The notes beneath the pieces are model-generated. The model saw only the letters and a list, made by a program, of their open reading frames with translations, was not told the DNA's origin and did not search any database. A stretch of 64,000 bases of DNA from Brenneria nigrifluens DSM 30175 = ATCC 13028 (GTDB lineage Bacteria > Pseudomonadota > Gammaproteobacteria > Enterobacterales > Enterobacteriaceae): positions 1,116,001 through 1,180,000 of the forward strand of contig NZ_CP034036.1 in NCBI RefSeq assembly GCF_005484965.1, in the 5' to 3' direction. The translations under genes were made by a program, and so were the position numbers. Shown piece after piece: positions 16,346 to 24,820 of this stretch (position 1 is its first letter; each line of letters opens with the position of its first letter).

Positions 16346-17899
16346 TTGATCCCGGATATATCACCGGCTCTTTCCTGGCTGGAAAATAATCCTCAGGCAG
16401 TAAGCGGTATCCAGCGCGGAATTGAACGCGAAACGTTGCGCGTGCAGGCAAACGGACATCTGGCTACCACCGGGCATCCAGAGAAATTAGGTGCGGCATT
16501 GACGCATCCGTGGATCACCACGGATTTCGCCGAGACATTATTGGAATTCATTACTCCGGTCGATAAAGATATCGACCATCTGTTGGCGTTCCTGGGCGAT
16601 ATTCATCGCCATGTCGCGCGCAATTTGGGCGATGAGCGCATGTGGCCGTTGAGCATGCCGTGCTTCATTGCCGAAGAGCAGGAGATTGAACTGGCGCAGT
16701 ACGGCTCATCCAACATTGGGCGTTTTAAAACGCTATATCGCGAAGGATTGAAAAACCGTTACGGCGCGTTGATGCAGACGATTGCGGGCGTGCATTATAA
16801 TTTCTCGTTGCCGCTGGCGTTCTGGCAAGCCCGGGCCGGCGTCCGCGATGAGGAAAGCGGTAAAGTAGAAATCTCGGCGGGCTATTTTCGGCTGATTCGA
16901 AACTATTACCGATTCGGCTGGATCATTCCGTATCTCTTCGGCGCCTCTCCGGCCATCTGTTCTTCCTTCCTGCAAGGCAGGGAAACCTCGCTGCCGTTTA
17001 CGCGTACCGATAAGGGAATGTGTTACCTGCCTTATGCCACATCTTTGCGGCTGAGCGATCTGGGCTACACTAATAAAACACAAAGCAATCTCGGCATTAC
17101 GTTTAACGATTTGAACACCTATGTGGCCGCATTGAAACGGGCGATAAAAATTCCCTCCGCAGAGTATGCGCGTATTGGACTGAAGAAAGACGGCCGTTAT
17201 TTACAGTTGAACACCAATGCGTTGCAGATTGAAAATGAACTCTATGCGCCAATAAGACCGAAACGGGTTACCCGACCGGGAGAATCTCCTGCTGACGCCT
17301 TGCTGCGCGGCGGGATCGAATATATTGAAGTGCGATCGTTGGATATCAATCCTTTTTCACCCATCGGCGTCAGCGCCAGTCAGGTGCGTTTTCTGGATTT
17401 ATTCCTGATTTGGTGCGCATTGGCGGATGCGCCGGAAATGAGCGCGGATGAACTGCTCTGTACCCGTAAAAACTGGAATAGAGTGATACTGGAAGGCCGT
17501 AAACCGGGACAAACCGTGGGAATGGGATGTGAAACGGACCAACATCCGATTGCCGAGGTCGGTAAATCGTTATTCGCCGATCTACGCCGAGTGGCGGAGG
17601 TGCTGGATGACGGTAACGATCAGCCTCATTATCAACAGGTTTGTGATGAGCTGATTAGCGGTTTTGATGATCCTGAAAGCACCTTCTCCGCTCGCTTGCT
17701 GAGCCTGATGAAAGAAAGCGACAGCGGAGGGGTAGGACTTAATCTGGCGGAAGAGTATCGTAAGATACTTTGCCATGAGCCGCTGCAGGTATTGACAGAA
17801 GAACAGCTGGCGGCGGAAAGTGAACGTTCATGGCGTCGTCAGCGGCAGATTGAAGCAGAAGATAAAATCAGTTTTGATGAATATCTGGCGGCGCAGTAA
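16346..17899 (+). CDS. gshA: Glutamate-cysteine ligase
   Basis: 517 residues, aligned with E. coli GshA from the first residue. It starts with TTG as in E. coli, six bases after GGGAGG. Conserved blocks include GIQRGIERETLRV (ATP/Mg site), LTHPWITTDFAETLLEFITP, MQTIAGVHYNFSLP and LRGGIEYIEVRSLDINPF. It makes gamma-glutamylcysteine, the committed and feedback-inhibited step of glutathione synthesis. The sRNA gene micA follows on the opposite strand. Confidence 0.97.
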   Translation: MIPDISPALSWLENNPQAVSGIQRGIERETLRVQANGHLATTGHPEKLGAALTHPWITTDFAETLLEFITPVDKDIDHLLAFLGDIHRHVARNLGDERMWPLSMPCFIAEEQEIELAQYGSSNIGRFKTLYREGLKNRYGALMQTIAGVHYNFSLPLAFWQARAGVRDEESGKVEISAGYFRLIRNYYRFGWIIPYLFGASPAICSSFLQGRETSLPFTRTDKGMCYLPYATSLRLSDLGYTNKTQSNLGITFNDLNTYVAALKRAIKIPSAEYARIGLKKDGRYLQLNTNALQIENELYAPIRPKRVTRPGESPADALLRGGIEYIEVRSLDINPFSPIGVSASQVRFLDLFLIWCALADAPEMSADELLCTRKNWNRVILEGRKPGQTVGMGCETDQHPIAEVGKSLFADLRRVAEVLDDGNDQPHYQQVCDELISGFDDPESTFSARLLSLMKESDSGGVGLNLAEEYRKILCHEPLQVLTEEQLAAESERSWRRQRQIEAEDKISFDEYLAAQ

Positions 17900-17903
17900 A
17901 AAG

Positions 17904-17974
17904 AAAAGGCCACAGTCAATGTGGCCAAAGAAACATCTCTAAATAGGGATGATGATGATAATTGCGCGTCTTTC
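17904..17974 (-). ncRNA. micA: small RNA MicA
   Basis: The minus strand between gshA and luxS gives an RNA beginning GAAAGACGCGC, followed by the single-stranded ATCATCATCATCCC region and a terminator stem GGCCACA/TGTGGCC ending in TTTTCTTTT. 5' end, seed region, position and orientation all match E. coli MicA, an Hfq-dependent RNA that represses ompA and other outer-membrane protein mRNAs under envelope stress. Confidence 0.92.
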
Positions 17975-17980
17975 AGGAAT

Positions 17981-18010
17981 TCAGACCCGCATAAAAATGA
18001 AAAGTTTCCC
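17981..18010 (-). promoter_or_regulatory. sigma-E promoter of micA
   Basis: On the minus strand GGGAAACTT (-35-like) is followed after 16 bases by TCTGA (-10-like), which ends six bases before the MicA 5' end. This fits sigma-E control. Confidence 0.75.
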
Positions 18011-18053
18011 GGAAACGAGAAAAAATGAATTTTTTCTATGAGGAGGTGACATT

Positions 18054-18569
18054 ATGCCGTTACTAGATAGTTTTACTGTAGATCATACCCGCATGGCTGC
18101 GCCTGCCGTCAGGGTTGCAAAAACCATGAAAACCCCTCATGGCGACACCATTACCGTATTCGATCTGCGTTTTTGCCGTCCTAATATCGAAGTGATGCCG
18201 GAACGCGGTATTCATACGCTGGAGCACCTGTTTGCCGGTTTTATGCGCGATCACCTGAACGGCGACGGGGTGGAGATTATCGATATTTCACCTATGGGCT
18301 GTCGCACGGGCTTCTATATGAGTCTGATTGGCACGCCTGCCGAACAGCGCGTCGCGGATGCCTGGAAAGCCGCCATGGCCGACGTGCTGAAAGTGACCGA
18401 TCAGCGTAAAATCCCCGAGCTGAACGAATACCAGTGCGGGACCTATGAGATGCACTCTCTGGCCGAAGCGCAGGAGATCGCCCGGCACATTATCGATCAC
18501 GATATTGGCATCAATCAGAATGATGAACTGGCGTTGCCGAAAGACAAGCTGGTTGAGTTACATATCTAA
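18054..18569 (+). CDS. luxS: S-ribosylhomocysteine lyase LuxS
   Basis: 171 residues. The metal ligands are His54 and His58 (HTLEH) and Cys128 (YQCGTYEMHS); the catalytic Cys is at residue 83 (MGCRTGFYMS). It converts S-ribosylhomocysteine to homocysteine and DPD, the precursor of autoinducer-2, within the activated methyl cycle. A very strong AGGAGG site precedes the ATG. The sigma-E-type micA promoter lies divergently in its 5' region. Confidence 0.98.
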   Translation: MPLLDSFTVDHTRMAAPAVRVAKTMKTPHGDTITVFDLRFCRPNIEVMPERGIHTLEHLFAGFMRDHLNGDGVEIIDISPMGCRTGFYMSLIGTPAEQRVADAWKAAMADVLKVTDQRKIPELNEYQCGTYEMHSLAEAQEIARHIIDHDIGINQNDELALPKDKLVELHI

Positions 18570-18582
18570 TTGCTGTCGCCAT

Positions 18583-18615
18583 AAAAAAAGAGCCGCAACT
18601 GCGCGGCTTTTTTTA
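18583..18615. terminator. bidirectional terminator between luxS and ypjD
   Basis: AAAAAAAGAGCCGC, loop, GCGCGGCTTTTTTT serves the two convergent genes. Confidence 0.9.
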
Positions 18616-18627
18616 CGGACTGCCGTC

Positions 18628-19422
18628 TCAGACGGCAACGAAGTGTTGTATCACCCGACTGCCGAAGTAGGATAACGTCAGTAGCAGCGCGCCGACCAGG
18701 CTAAACCATACAACCCGCCGTCCGCGCCATCCTTCGTGGTAGTGCCCCCAGAGCAGCAGGATGTAAATAAACCAGGCAAACAAAGAAAACAGCGCCTTAT
18801 GCAGATTCTCTTTGTTATTGATCAAGTCATCCATATAAAACAGACCGCTACATAGCGTCAGGGTCAGAAGAATGACGCCGATCTGGGTGATGTGGAACAT
18901 TTTACGCTCGATGCTCATCAGCGGCGGCATATCGGCAGCGAAGCTCAGTTTTTTATTTTTTAATAGGTAGTCCAGCCATACCAACTGTAGCGCATAAAGG
19001 GCGGCGATAATCAGGGTGGCATAGGAAAACAGAGCCAGACCGATATGGAACAGCAGCCCCGGCGTTTCCTCCAGGTGGGTGATGAATTCGCCGGGCATAA
19101 AGCTGGCGAAAGCCAGATTGATCAAGGCAAACGTATAGACGATCGGCAGCAGAAACCAGCCGCGGTTACGTGAGGCGACAATGGTCATCACGGTGCAGAT
19201 GATCAGACTGACAAGGGAGCCGATATTCAACAGGCTAAGATTTTGGCCGCTATGGACGTCGAAAATCCGTTGATAAAGCGCTACTGCATGGCAGATAAGC
19301 GCAACGCTGGCCGAAAATATTGCCAGCCGACGATATGCACTGTTCTTGCGCAGCAGACTGGGGATAATCAGTCCGAGGCTGAGAGTGTAGGCGACTAAAG
19401 CCACTATAGCGAAAACAGACAT
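18628..19422 (-). CDS. ypjD: Inner-membrane protein YpjD, cytochrome c assembly-like
   Basis: 264 residues with about eight hydrophobic segments. It belongs to the CcsA/CcmC-like group of proteins with haem-handling topology. Conserved features include LICHAVALYQ, the tract FHIGLALFSYATLIIAALYA and HKALFSLFAWFIYILLLWGH. It starts 171 bases upstream of divergent ffh. Its role in Enterobacterales is not established. Confidence 0.88.
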   Translation of the reverse strand: MSVFAIVALVAYTLSLGLIIPSLLRKNSAYRRLAIFSASVALICHAVALYQRIFDVHSGQNLSLLNIGSLVSLIICTVMTIVASRNRGWFLLPIVYTFALINLAFASFMPGEFITHLEETPGLLFHIGLALFSYATLIIAALYALQLVWLDYLLKNKKLSFAADMPPLMSIERKMFHITQIGVILLTLTLCSGLFYMDDLINNKENLHKALFSLFAWFIYILLLWGHYHEGWRGRRVVWFSLVGALLLTLSYFGSRVIQHFVAV

Positions 19423-19592
19423 TCGAGTAGGTTAATTAATATCAACTAAGTAAAATGAACGGTCAGTATAACGTTAGTCTCCATGGGCACCAACTGTTCT
19501 CCATTCCGGGCGCAGAGATCGCCGCCGCTTTCGTGTTATAATCCCGGCCATTCGCGTCGCGGTGGCGGCTTGTCTTACATTGAGCATGAGAT

Positions 19593-20954
19593 ATGTTTGA
19601 AAATTTAACCGATCGACTATCGCGCACATTGCGCAATATCAGCGGCCGCGGGCGGTTGACTGAAGACAATATAAAAGAAACGCTGCGCGAAGTTCGCATG
19701 GCGCTGCTTGAAGCCGACGTTGCTTTACCCGTGGTGCGAGACTTTATTAACCGCGTAAAAGAGCGGGCGGTGGGTCACGAAGTAAACAAAAGTCTGACCC
19801 CCGGTCAGGAGTTCGTCAAAATAGTCAAGAACGAGCTGGTCAGCTCAATGGGCGAAATTAACGCCGAGCTGAATCTGGCCGCTCAGCCGCCGGCGGTGGT
19901 GTTGATGGCCGGTTTGCAAGGGGCGGGTAAAACCACCAGCGTGGGTAAACTGGGCAAGTTTCTTAAAGAAAAACAGAAGAAAAAGGTGCTGGTGGTTTCC
20001 GCCGACGTCTATCGTCCGGCGGCCATCAAACAGCTGGAGACGCTGGCGCAAGGCGTGGGGGTCGATTTCTTCCCTTCCGATGCGCAGGAAAAACCGCTTG
20101 ATATCGTCAGTCGGGCGCTGCAGCACGCCAGGCTGAAATTCTACGATGTGCTGTTGGTGGATACCGCCGGTCGTCTTCATGTCGACGACGCCATGATGGA
20201 CGAAATCAAGCAGGTTCACGCGGCGATTAATCCGGTGGAAACCCTGTTTGTGGTTGACGCCATGACCGGGCAGGACGCGGCGAACACGGCGAAAGCCTTC
20301 AACGAAGCCCTGCCGTTGACCGGGGTTATCCTCACCAAGATCGATGGCGATGCCCGGGGCGGCGCAGCGCTCTCTATCCGACATATCACCGGCAAGCCCA
20401 TCAAGTTTCTCGGCGTGGGGGAAAAAACCGACGCGCTGGAGCCTTTCTACCCGGAGCGTGTGGCATCGCGTATTCTTGGCATGGGCGACGTGCTTTCCCT
20501 TATCGAGGATATTGAAAGCAAAGTCGATCGCACTCAGGCTGAGAAACTGGCCAATAAGCTCAAAAAGGGCGACGGGTTTGATTTGACCGATTTTCTGGAT
20601 CAGCTCAAGCAGATGCGCAATATGGGCGGCATGGCCAGCATGATGAGTAAAATGCCGGGAATGGGCCAACTGCCGGATAACGTGAAATCGCAGATGGATG
20701 ACAAAGTTCTGGTGCGTATGGAAGCGATAATCAATTCGATGACGCATAAGGAACGCGCAAAGCCGGAAATCATCAAGGGATCGCGCAAGCGTCGTATTGC
20801 GAGCGGGTCGGGGATGCAGGTTCAGGACGTAAACCGTCTGCTGAAGCAGTTTGACGATATGCAGCGGATGATGAAGAAAATGAAGAATGGCGGTTTGGCG
20901 AAAATGATGCGCGGCATGAAAGGTATGATGCCGCCGGGATTCCCGGGGCGCTAA
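19593..20954 (+). CDS. ffh: Signal recognition particle protein Ffh
   Basis: 453 residues. The NG GTPase domain has Walker A GLQGAGKTT at about residue 105, DTAGR, and TKIDGDARGG. The C-terminal M domain is methionine-rich (GGMASMMSKMPGMGQ; MMKKMKNGGLAKMMRGM) and binds 4.5S RNA and signal sequences. It delivers nascent inner-membrane proteins to FtsY. A TATAAT at 19537-19542 is a likely -10. It is followed by the rpsP operon across an attenuator-like hairpin. Confidence 0.98.
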   Translation: MFENLTDRLSRTLRNISGRGRLTEDNIKETLREVRMALLEADVALPVVRDFINRVKERAVGHEVNKSLTPGQEFVKIVKNELVSSMGEINAELNLAAQPPAVVLMAGLQGAGKTTSVGKLGKFLKEKQKKKVLVVSADVYRPAAIKQLETLAQGVGVDFFPSDAQEKPLDIVSRALQHARLKFYDVLLVDTAGRLHVDDAMMDEIKQVHAAINPVETLFVVDAMTGQDAANTAKAFNEALPLTGVILTKIDGDARGGAALSIRHITGKPIKFLGVGEKTDALEPFYPERVASRILGMGDVLSLIEDIESKVDRTQAEKLANKLKKGDGFDLTDFLDQLKQMRNMGGMASMMSKMPGMGQLPDNVKSQMDDKVLVRMEAIINSMTHKERAKPEIIKGSRKRRIASGSGMQVQDVNRLLKQFDDMQRMMKKMKNGGLAKMMRGMKGMMPPGFPGR

Positions 20955-21054
20955 TAGCGAAAACCTTGTCGAACGGACAAATATCGCGGGTTGATACGCT
21001 TTAGATTGCTTTCTGCGCCAAAATGAGTAAAATTTTGGGGCTTTTTATATGACA

Positions 21055-21090
21055 CTGGGCCCCGTTCCTCGATGGGGCCCGGTTGTTTTA
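21055..21090 (+). terminator. terminator/attenuator between ffh and rpsP
   Basis: Stem ACTGGGCCC/GGGCCCGGT followed by TGTTTTATT, ending about 20 bases before the rpsP start. It can end ffh transcripts or attenuate read-through into the ribosomal operon. Confidence 0.7.
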
Positions 21091-21108
21091 TTAACTAAAG
21101 AGGATGTT

Positions 21109-21357
21109 ATGGTAACAATTCGTTTGGCACGTGGCGGCGCGAAAAAACGCCCGTTTTATCAAGTTGTCGTGACCGATAGCCGCAATGCGCGCGACGGTCG
21201 CTTCATTGAGCGCGTAGGCTTCTTCAACCCGATCGCAACCGGTCAGGCAGAAGCGCTGCGTTTAGATCTGGACCGTATCGAACATTGGGTCGGCCTGGGC
21301 GCAACCGTTTCTGATCGCGTATCTTCGCTGATCAAAGACGCCAAGAAAGCGGCATAA
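21109..21357 (+). CDS. rpsP: 30S ribosomal protein S16
   Basis: 82 residues, MVTIRLARGGAKKRPFYQVV at the start and ERVGFFNPIA in the middle, as in E. coli. The ATG at 21109 follows AAGAGGATG. First gene of the rpsP-rimM-trmD-rplS operon. S16 binds 16S rRNA early and speeds 30S assembly. Confidence 0.97.
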   Translation: MVTIRLARGGAKKRPFYQVVVTDSRNARDGRFIERVGFFNPIATGQAEALRLDLDRIEHWVGLGATVSDRVSSLIKDAKKAA

Positions 21358-21375
21358 TCTGTTGCGGTGGTGACA

Positions 21376-21924
21376 ATGAGCAAGCAACTCAGCCCACAAG
21401 TTCCCGCTAACCCGATTGTATTGGGCAAGATGGGGTCGACTTATGGCATCCGAGGTTGGCTCAGAGTGTTTTCATCCACCGAAGATGCCGAGAGCATTTT
21501 TGATTATCAACCTTGGTTTATCCAGACAAAAAGTGGTTGGCGGCCCGTCGAGATTGACAGCTGGAAACACCACAATCAGGATCTGATCATCAAGATTAAA
21601 GATGTTGACGATCGTGATGCGGCGAATTTACTGACCAATTGCGAGATTATCGTTGATTCGGCTCAGTTGCCGGAACTGGATGAAGGTGATTATTACTGGA
21701 AGGATCTTATCGGCTGTCAGGTCGTAACCGTAGCAGGTTATCAACTGGGAAAAGTCATCGATATGATGGAAACCGGTTCCAACGACGTGATGGTGGTAAG
21801 GGCTAACCTGAAAGATGCCTTCGGGGTCAAGGAGCGGCTGATTCCGTTCCTCTCTGAACAGGTTGTCAAGAGCGTTGACCTTTCTGCTCAAGCCATTGAA
21901 GTAGATTGGGATCCTGGTTTTTGA
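21376..21924 (+). CDS. rimM: 16S rRNA processing factor RimM
   Basis: 182 residues starting MSKQLSP. The N-terminal beta-barrel domain carries GKMGSTYGIRGWLRVFSSTE and the PRC-barrel half carries DYYWKDLIGCQV and METGSNDVMVV. It helps 30S head maturation by binding S19. I chose the ATG at 21376 because it matches E. coli; two in-frame GTGs lie just upstream. Confidence 0.95.
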   Translation: MSKQLSPQVPANPIVLGKMGSTYGIRGWLRVFSSTEDAESIFDYQPWFIQTKSGWRPVEIDSWKHHNQDLIIKIKDVDDRDAANLLTNCEIIVDSAQLPELDEGDYYWKDLIGCQVVTVAGYQLGKVIDMMETGSNDVMVVRANLKDAFGVKERLIPFLSEQVVKSVDLSAQAIEVDWDPGF

Positions 21925-21962
21925 ACTCTGAATTAACCAGTAGTACCCGGTGGAACGAAACT

Positions 21963-22718
21963 ATGTGGATTGGGGTTATTAGCCTGTTTCCAGAGATGTT
22001 CCGCGCAATTACTGATTACGGAGTCACTGGCCGGGCAGTTAAAAATGGCCTGCTGAGCGTACAGTACTGGAGTCCGCGAGACTTCGCTTACGACCGGCAT
22101 CGCACCGTGGACGATCGCCCATACGGCGGCGGCCCCGGAATGCTGATGATGGTGCAACCCTTGCGGGATGCGATCCACGCAGCGAAAGCAGCGGCAGGCG
22201 AAGGCGCCAGGGTGATTTACTTATCACCTCAGGGCCGTAAATTAGATCAGCAGGGCGTGCGTCAACTCGCCGCCAACCAGAAAATGATCCTGGTTTGCGG
22301 GCGGTATGAGGGAATTGATGAGCGCGTAATTAAAACCGAAATTGACGAAGAATGGTCAATCGGTGATTACGTTCTCAGCGGCGGGGAACTGCCGGCAATG
22401 GCGCTGATTGACTCTGTTTCCCGGTTTATCCCGGGCGTGCTGGGTCATCAGTCTTCCGCGGAAGAGGATTCTTTCGCTGACGGGTTGCTGGATTGTCCTC
22501 ATTTTACTCGTCCTGAAGTGTTGGCCGGTATGGATGTCCCGCCAGTTTTACTGTCAGGAAACCATGCTGAAATACGTCGCTGGCGGTTGAAGCAGTCGCT
22601 GGGCCGAACCTGGCTTAGAAGACCTGAACTTCTGAAAAGCCTAGCTCTGACTGACGAGCAAGCAACGTTGCTGGCTGAATTCCAACGAGAATATCAGTCC
22701 GGGCAACATGAGTATTAG
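21963..22718 (+). CDS. trmD: tRNA (guanine-37-N1) methyltransferase TrmD
   Basis: 251 residues starting MWIGVISLFPEMF. The trefoil-knot SAM site is seen in YLSPQGRKLDQ, LVCGRYEGIDERV and IGDYVLSGGELPAM. It makes m1G37 next to the anticodon, preventing +1 frameshifts. In-operon position between rimM and rplS. Confidence 0.97.
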   Translation: MWIGVISLFPEMFRAITDYGVTGRAVKNGLLSVQYWSPRDFAYDRHRTVDDRPYGGGPGMLMMVQPLRDAIHAAKAAAGEGARVIYLSPQGRKLDQQGVRQLAANQKMILVCGRYEGIDERVIKTEIDEEWSIGDYVLSGGELPAMALIDSVSRFIPGVLGHQSSAEEDSFADGLLDCPHFTRPEVLAGMDVPPVLLSGNHAEIRRWRLKQSLGRTWLRRPELLKSLALTDEQATLLAEFQREYQSGQHEY

Positions 22719-22780
22719 GTGGTCGTCGCGTTTTATCTGACGAACCCAAATATCAGTTTACCTAGGGTAAGAGACATACT

Positions 22781-23128
22781 ATGAGCAACATTATCAAGCA
22801 AATTGAACAAGAACAGATGAAGCAGGACGTACCTGCATTTCGTCCGGGTGATACCGTAGAAGTGAAGGTATGGGTTGTTGAAGGTAGCAAAAAACGTCTG
22901 CAGGCATTCGAGGGCGTGGTTATCGCTATTCGTAACCGCGGTCTGCATTCTGCATTTACTGTTCGCAAGATTTCCAACGGCGAAGGCGTAGAGCGCGTTT
23001 TCCAAACGCATTCCCCGGTAGTGGACAGCATCGCTGTTAAACGCCGCGGCGCCGTACGTAAAGCCAAATTGTACTACCTGCGTGAACGCACCGGTAAGTC
23101 TGCTCGTATCAAAGAGCGTCTCAACTGA
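22781..23128 (+). CDS. rplS: 50S ribosomal protein L19
   Basis: 115 residues: MSNIIKQIEQEQMKQDVPAF, then the conserved FRPGDTVEVKVWVVEG and LYYLRERTGKSARIKERL. It forms a bridge between the ribosomal subunits. Last gene of the operon, followed by a terminator. Confidence 0.97.
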   Translation: MSNIIKQIEQEQMKQDVPAFRPGDTVEVKVWVVEGSKKRLQAFEGVVIAIRNRGLHSAFTVRKISNGEGVERVFQTHSPVVDSIAVKRRGAVRKAKLYYLRERTGKSARIKERLN

Positions 23129-23168
23129 TAGCGCGCTTTCGCGACATCCGAAAGTAATTAGTTATCAA

Positions 23169-23198
23169 GGGTTTAGCCAATGGCTAAACCCTTTTTTT
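23169..23198 (+). terminator. terminator of the rpsP operon
   Basis: Perfect stem GGGTTTAGCCA/TGGCTAAACCC followed by seven T. Confidence 0.93.
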
Positions 23199-23209
23199 AT
23201 CCGCGCGCT

Positions 23210-23563
23210 TTAGGGTTGATTCATACTCCGTTGCCACTGGACTCGTAGTTGTTCCGCATCGGCAACGCCATCGCAGCTGGCGGGGAAATTTTTGCCGGAT
23301 TTCCCCCACGCAGGCATGTTGTCAATGCGACAAAAGTCCGCTTGCCCCGCGCCGTAGCCGCGCAAATAGGCTTCGCGATCGATCTGGGGATTGCCAAACC
23401 ACTCCTCCAACACGCTATTATCTTTGACAACCAGGCCGGATATGGCGTCCTGGTAACCAGCTTCATACCAGAAAGTGTTCTGGTTGTCGGCAGTTGGCGC
23501 AGAGGCGTTGTGTTGGCAGCCTGCGATAAAGAGAATTACAGCCAGACAGTAACTGTATTTCAT
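23210..23563 (-). CDS. yfiL: DUF2799-type lipoprotein (YfiL-like)
   Basis: 117 residues with a lipoprotein signal (LFIAGC, Cys16). The mature part has YEAGYQDAISG and YLRGYGAGQADFCR, the repeated GYxxG pattern of DUF2799. In E. coli the similar yfiL lies between aroF and the yfiRNB genes before rplS; here yfiRNB are absent and the gene meets rplS directly. Function unknown; probably envelope-located. Confidence 0.7.
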   Translation of the reverse strand: MKYSYCLAVILFIAGCQHNASAPTADNQNTFWYEAGYQDAISGLVVKDNSVLEEWFGNPQIDREAYLRGYGAGQADFCRIDNMPAWGKSGKNFPASCDGVADAEQLRVQWQRSMNQP

Positions 23564-23596
23564 ATCAAACCTTTTGTGAGTTGGTTATCGCCATAT

Positions 23597-23867
23597 ATAC
23601 CCGTCATACTTCAAGCTGCAGATGCGTTGGCTGCATTACTCGGCCCCTCCCTGGGCCTCGCCCCGTTGGGGCCGCTGCAAGCAGCGTTCAAATCTGCTCC
23701 AGGCAGATTTGTCAGTCACCCGAATCAATTACTTGAGTAAGCTCATCGGGATTAAATGAGAGACATCCTGTCTCTCACCAGAGGCCAGCCGTTGGCTGGT
23801 CAAATTCGTTCCCGACGAATTTGTCCTTCCCTTGCCGCCTTCCTGCAACTCGAATTATTTAGGGTAT
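23597..23867. mobile_element. 271-base repeat element with imperfect terminal inverted repeats
   Basis: The left end ATACCCGTCATACTTCAAGC (then TGCAG) is mirrored at the right end, whose complement reads ATACCCTAAATAATTCGAGT (then TGCAG). Inside are GCTGCTTGCAGC-type and GGCCCC/GGGGCGAGG hairpins similar to those after the tRNA-Arg and 5S genes. Similar ends are, to my knowledge, common as dispersed repeats in Enterobacterales genomes. It carries no transposase, so it is a MITE-like element. Confidence 0.65.
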
Positions 23868-23881
23868 AAAGCATATCGCTT

Positions 23882-24598
23882 TTAAACGATGCCCAGTTTT
23901 TCTTTTAGCAGTTTGAGATAGCGGCGACTCACCGGAATCTGTTTTCCGGTGTTGGTGAGCACTTCTGCCGCGCCGTTCTCCAGCAGTTTAATTTCTTTCA
24001 GCAGATCCGTATTGACCATATATTTTCGATGGCAGCGCACCAGGGGCGTTTTTTCTTCCAACGTTTTTAGCGACAGTTGCGTATAGCCAGTCTGGTTTAC
24101 TCCCACAACGTGCACTCCGCCGAGTTCGGAACTGAGATATTCGACTTCATCGACCTTGAGCAAAAAAATGCGGTTGTGCCCGTGGCAGGGGATATGGCGC
24201 AGATAGGGTTCGGTAATTAAGTGTACATTTTTATTTACACTTGCGCCGCGGCGTAAACGATTCAACGTTTTATTCAGCCGTTGCGAATCCAGCGGCTTAA
24301 GCAGGTAGTCGAAAGCATGTTCTTCAAAGGCGCGCACTGCGTATTCGTCATAGGCGGTGACGAACACCACGTAAGGCATGTTTTCCGGATCCAGCATGGC
24401 GGCTAATTCCAGACCGCTGACCTTGGGCATCTGTATGTCCAGAAAAATCACGTCAGGCTGCAAGCGGTGAATAGCCGGTATCGCTTCAAGCGCGTTGCCG
24501 CACTGAGCGATAATCGTTATGTCAGGTTCATTTTCCAGCAGCAATGAAAGTTCTTCACGAGCGGGCAGTTCGTCGTCAATTATGATGGCTTTCAGCAT
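23882..24598 (-). CDS. btsR: LytTR-family response regulator, BtsR/YehT-like
   Basis: 238 residues. The receiver domain has IIIDDELPARE, the phospho-acceptor Asp54 in FLDIQMPKVSGLE, and FEEHAFDYLLKP. The C-terminal LytTR DNA-binding domain has VRCHRKYMVN and VSRRYLKLLKEKLG. The similarity to E. coli BtsR (pyruvate-sensing system) is strong. BtsR normally pairs with the histidine kinase BtsS encoded next to it. No kinase gene lies here: aroF follows divergently and a repeat element lies downstream, so the regulator is orphaned or its kinase is elsewhere. Confidence 0.82.
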   Translation of the reverse strand: MLKAIIIDDELPAREELSLLLENEPDITIIAQCGNALEAIPAIHRLQPDVIFLDIQMPKVSGLELAAMLDPENMPYVVFVTAYDEYAVRAFEEHAFDYLLKPLDSQRLNKTLNRLRRGASVNKNVHLITEPYLRHIPCHGHNRIFLLKVDEVEYLSSELGGVHVVGVNQTGYTQLSLKTLEEKTPLVRCHRKYMVNTDLLKEIKLLENGAAEVLTNTGKQIPVSRRYLKLLKEKLGIV

Positions 24599-24703
24599 CG
24601 TTCCCCCCTTTGTCCCGATGATTCTACCACCATTCGCTGATGGGATTGGAGTGATAGCGGTGAAGCGCGCGGCAGATTTGCCGCTGCGTGGTTTTATATC
24701 TGC

Positions 24704-24757
24704 GGTAATTTTAAGTTTACAAATATGGATTGAAATCTTTACGGTTCGTGTTATGGT
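24704..24757 (+). promoter_or_regulatory. aroF promoter with TyrR boxes
   Basis: Two boxes of the TGTAAA-N6-TTTACA type lie at 24704-24721 (GGTAAT-N6-TTTACA) and 24726-24743 (TGGATT-N6-TTTACG). The second overlaps a -35 TTGAAA (24730-24735), with -10 TATGGT 16 bases on (24752-24757). The layout matches E. coli aroF, repressed by TyrR with tyrosine. Confidence 0.8.
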
Positions 24758-24820
24758 GTAAACATAATGCAGCTGGCATTAATCGATTACGTCATACAGG
24801 ATTCTTCAGGAAATATAAAC

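Noticed and set aside
23221..23740. Plus-strand frame opposite the lipoprotein gene and into the repeat
   Set aside because: It crosses a lipoprotein gene with a clear lipobox and the end of a non-coding repeat element; no start signal.
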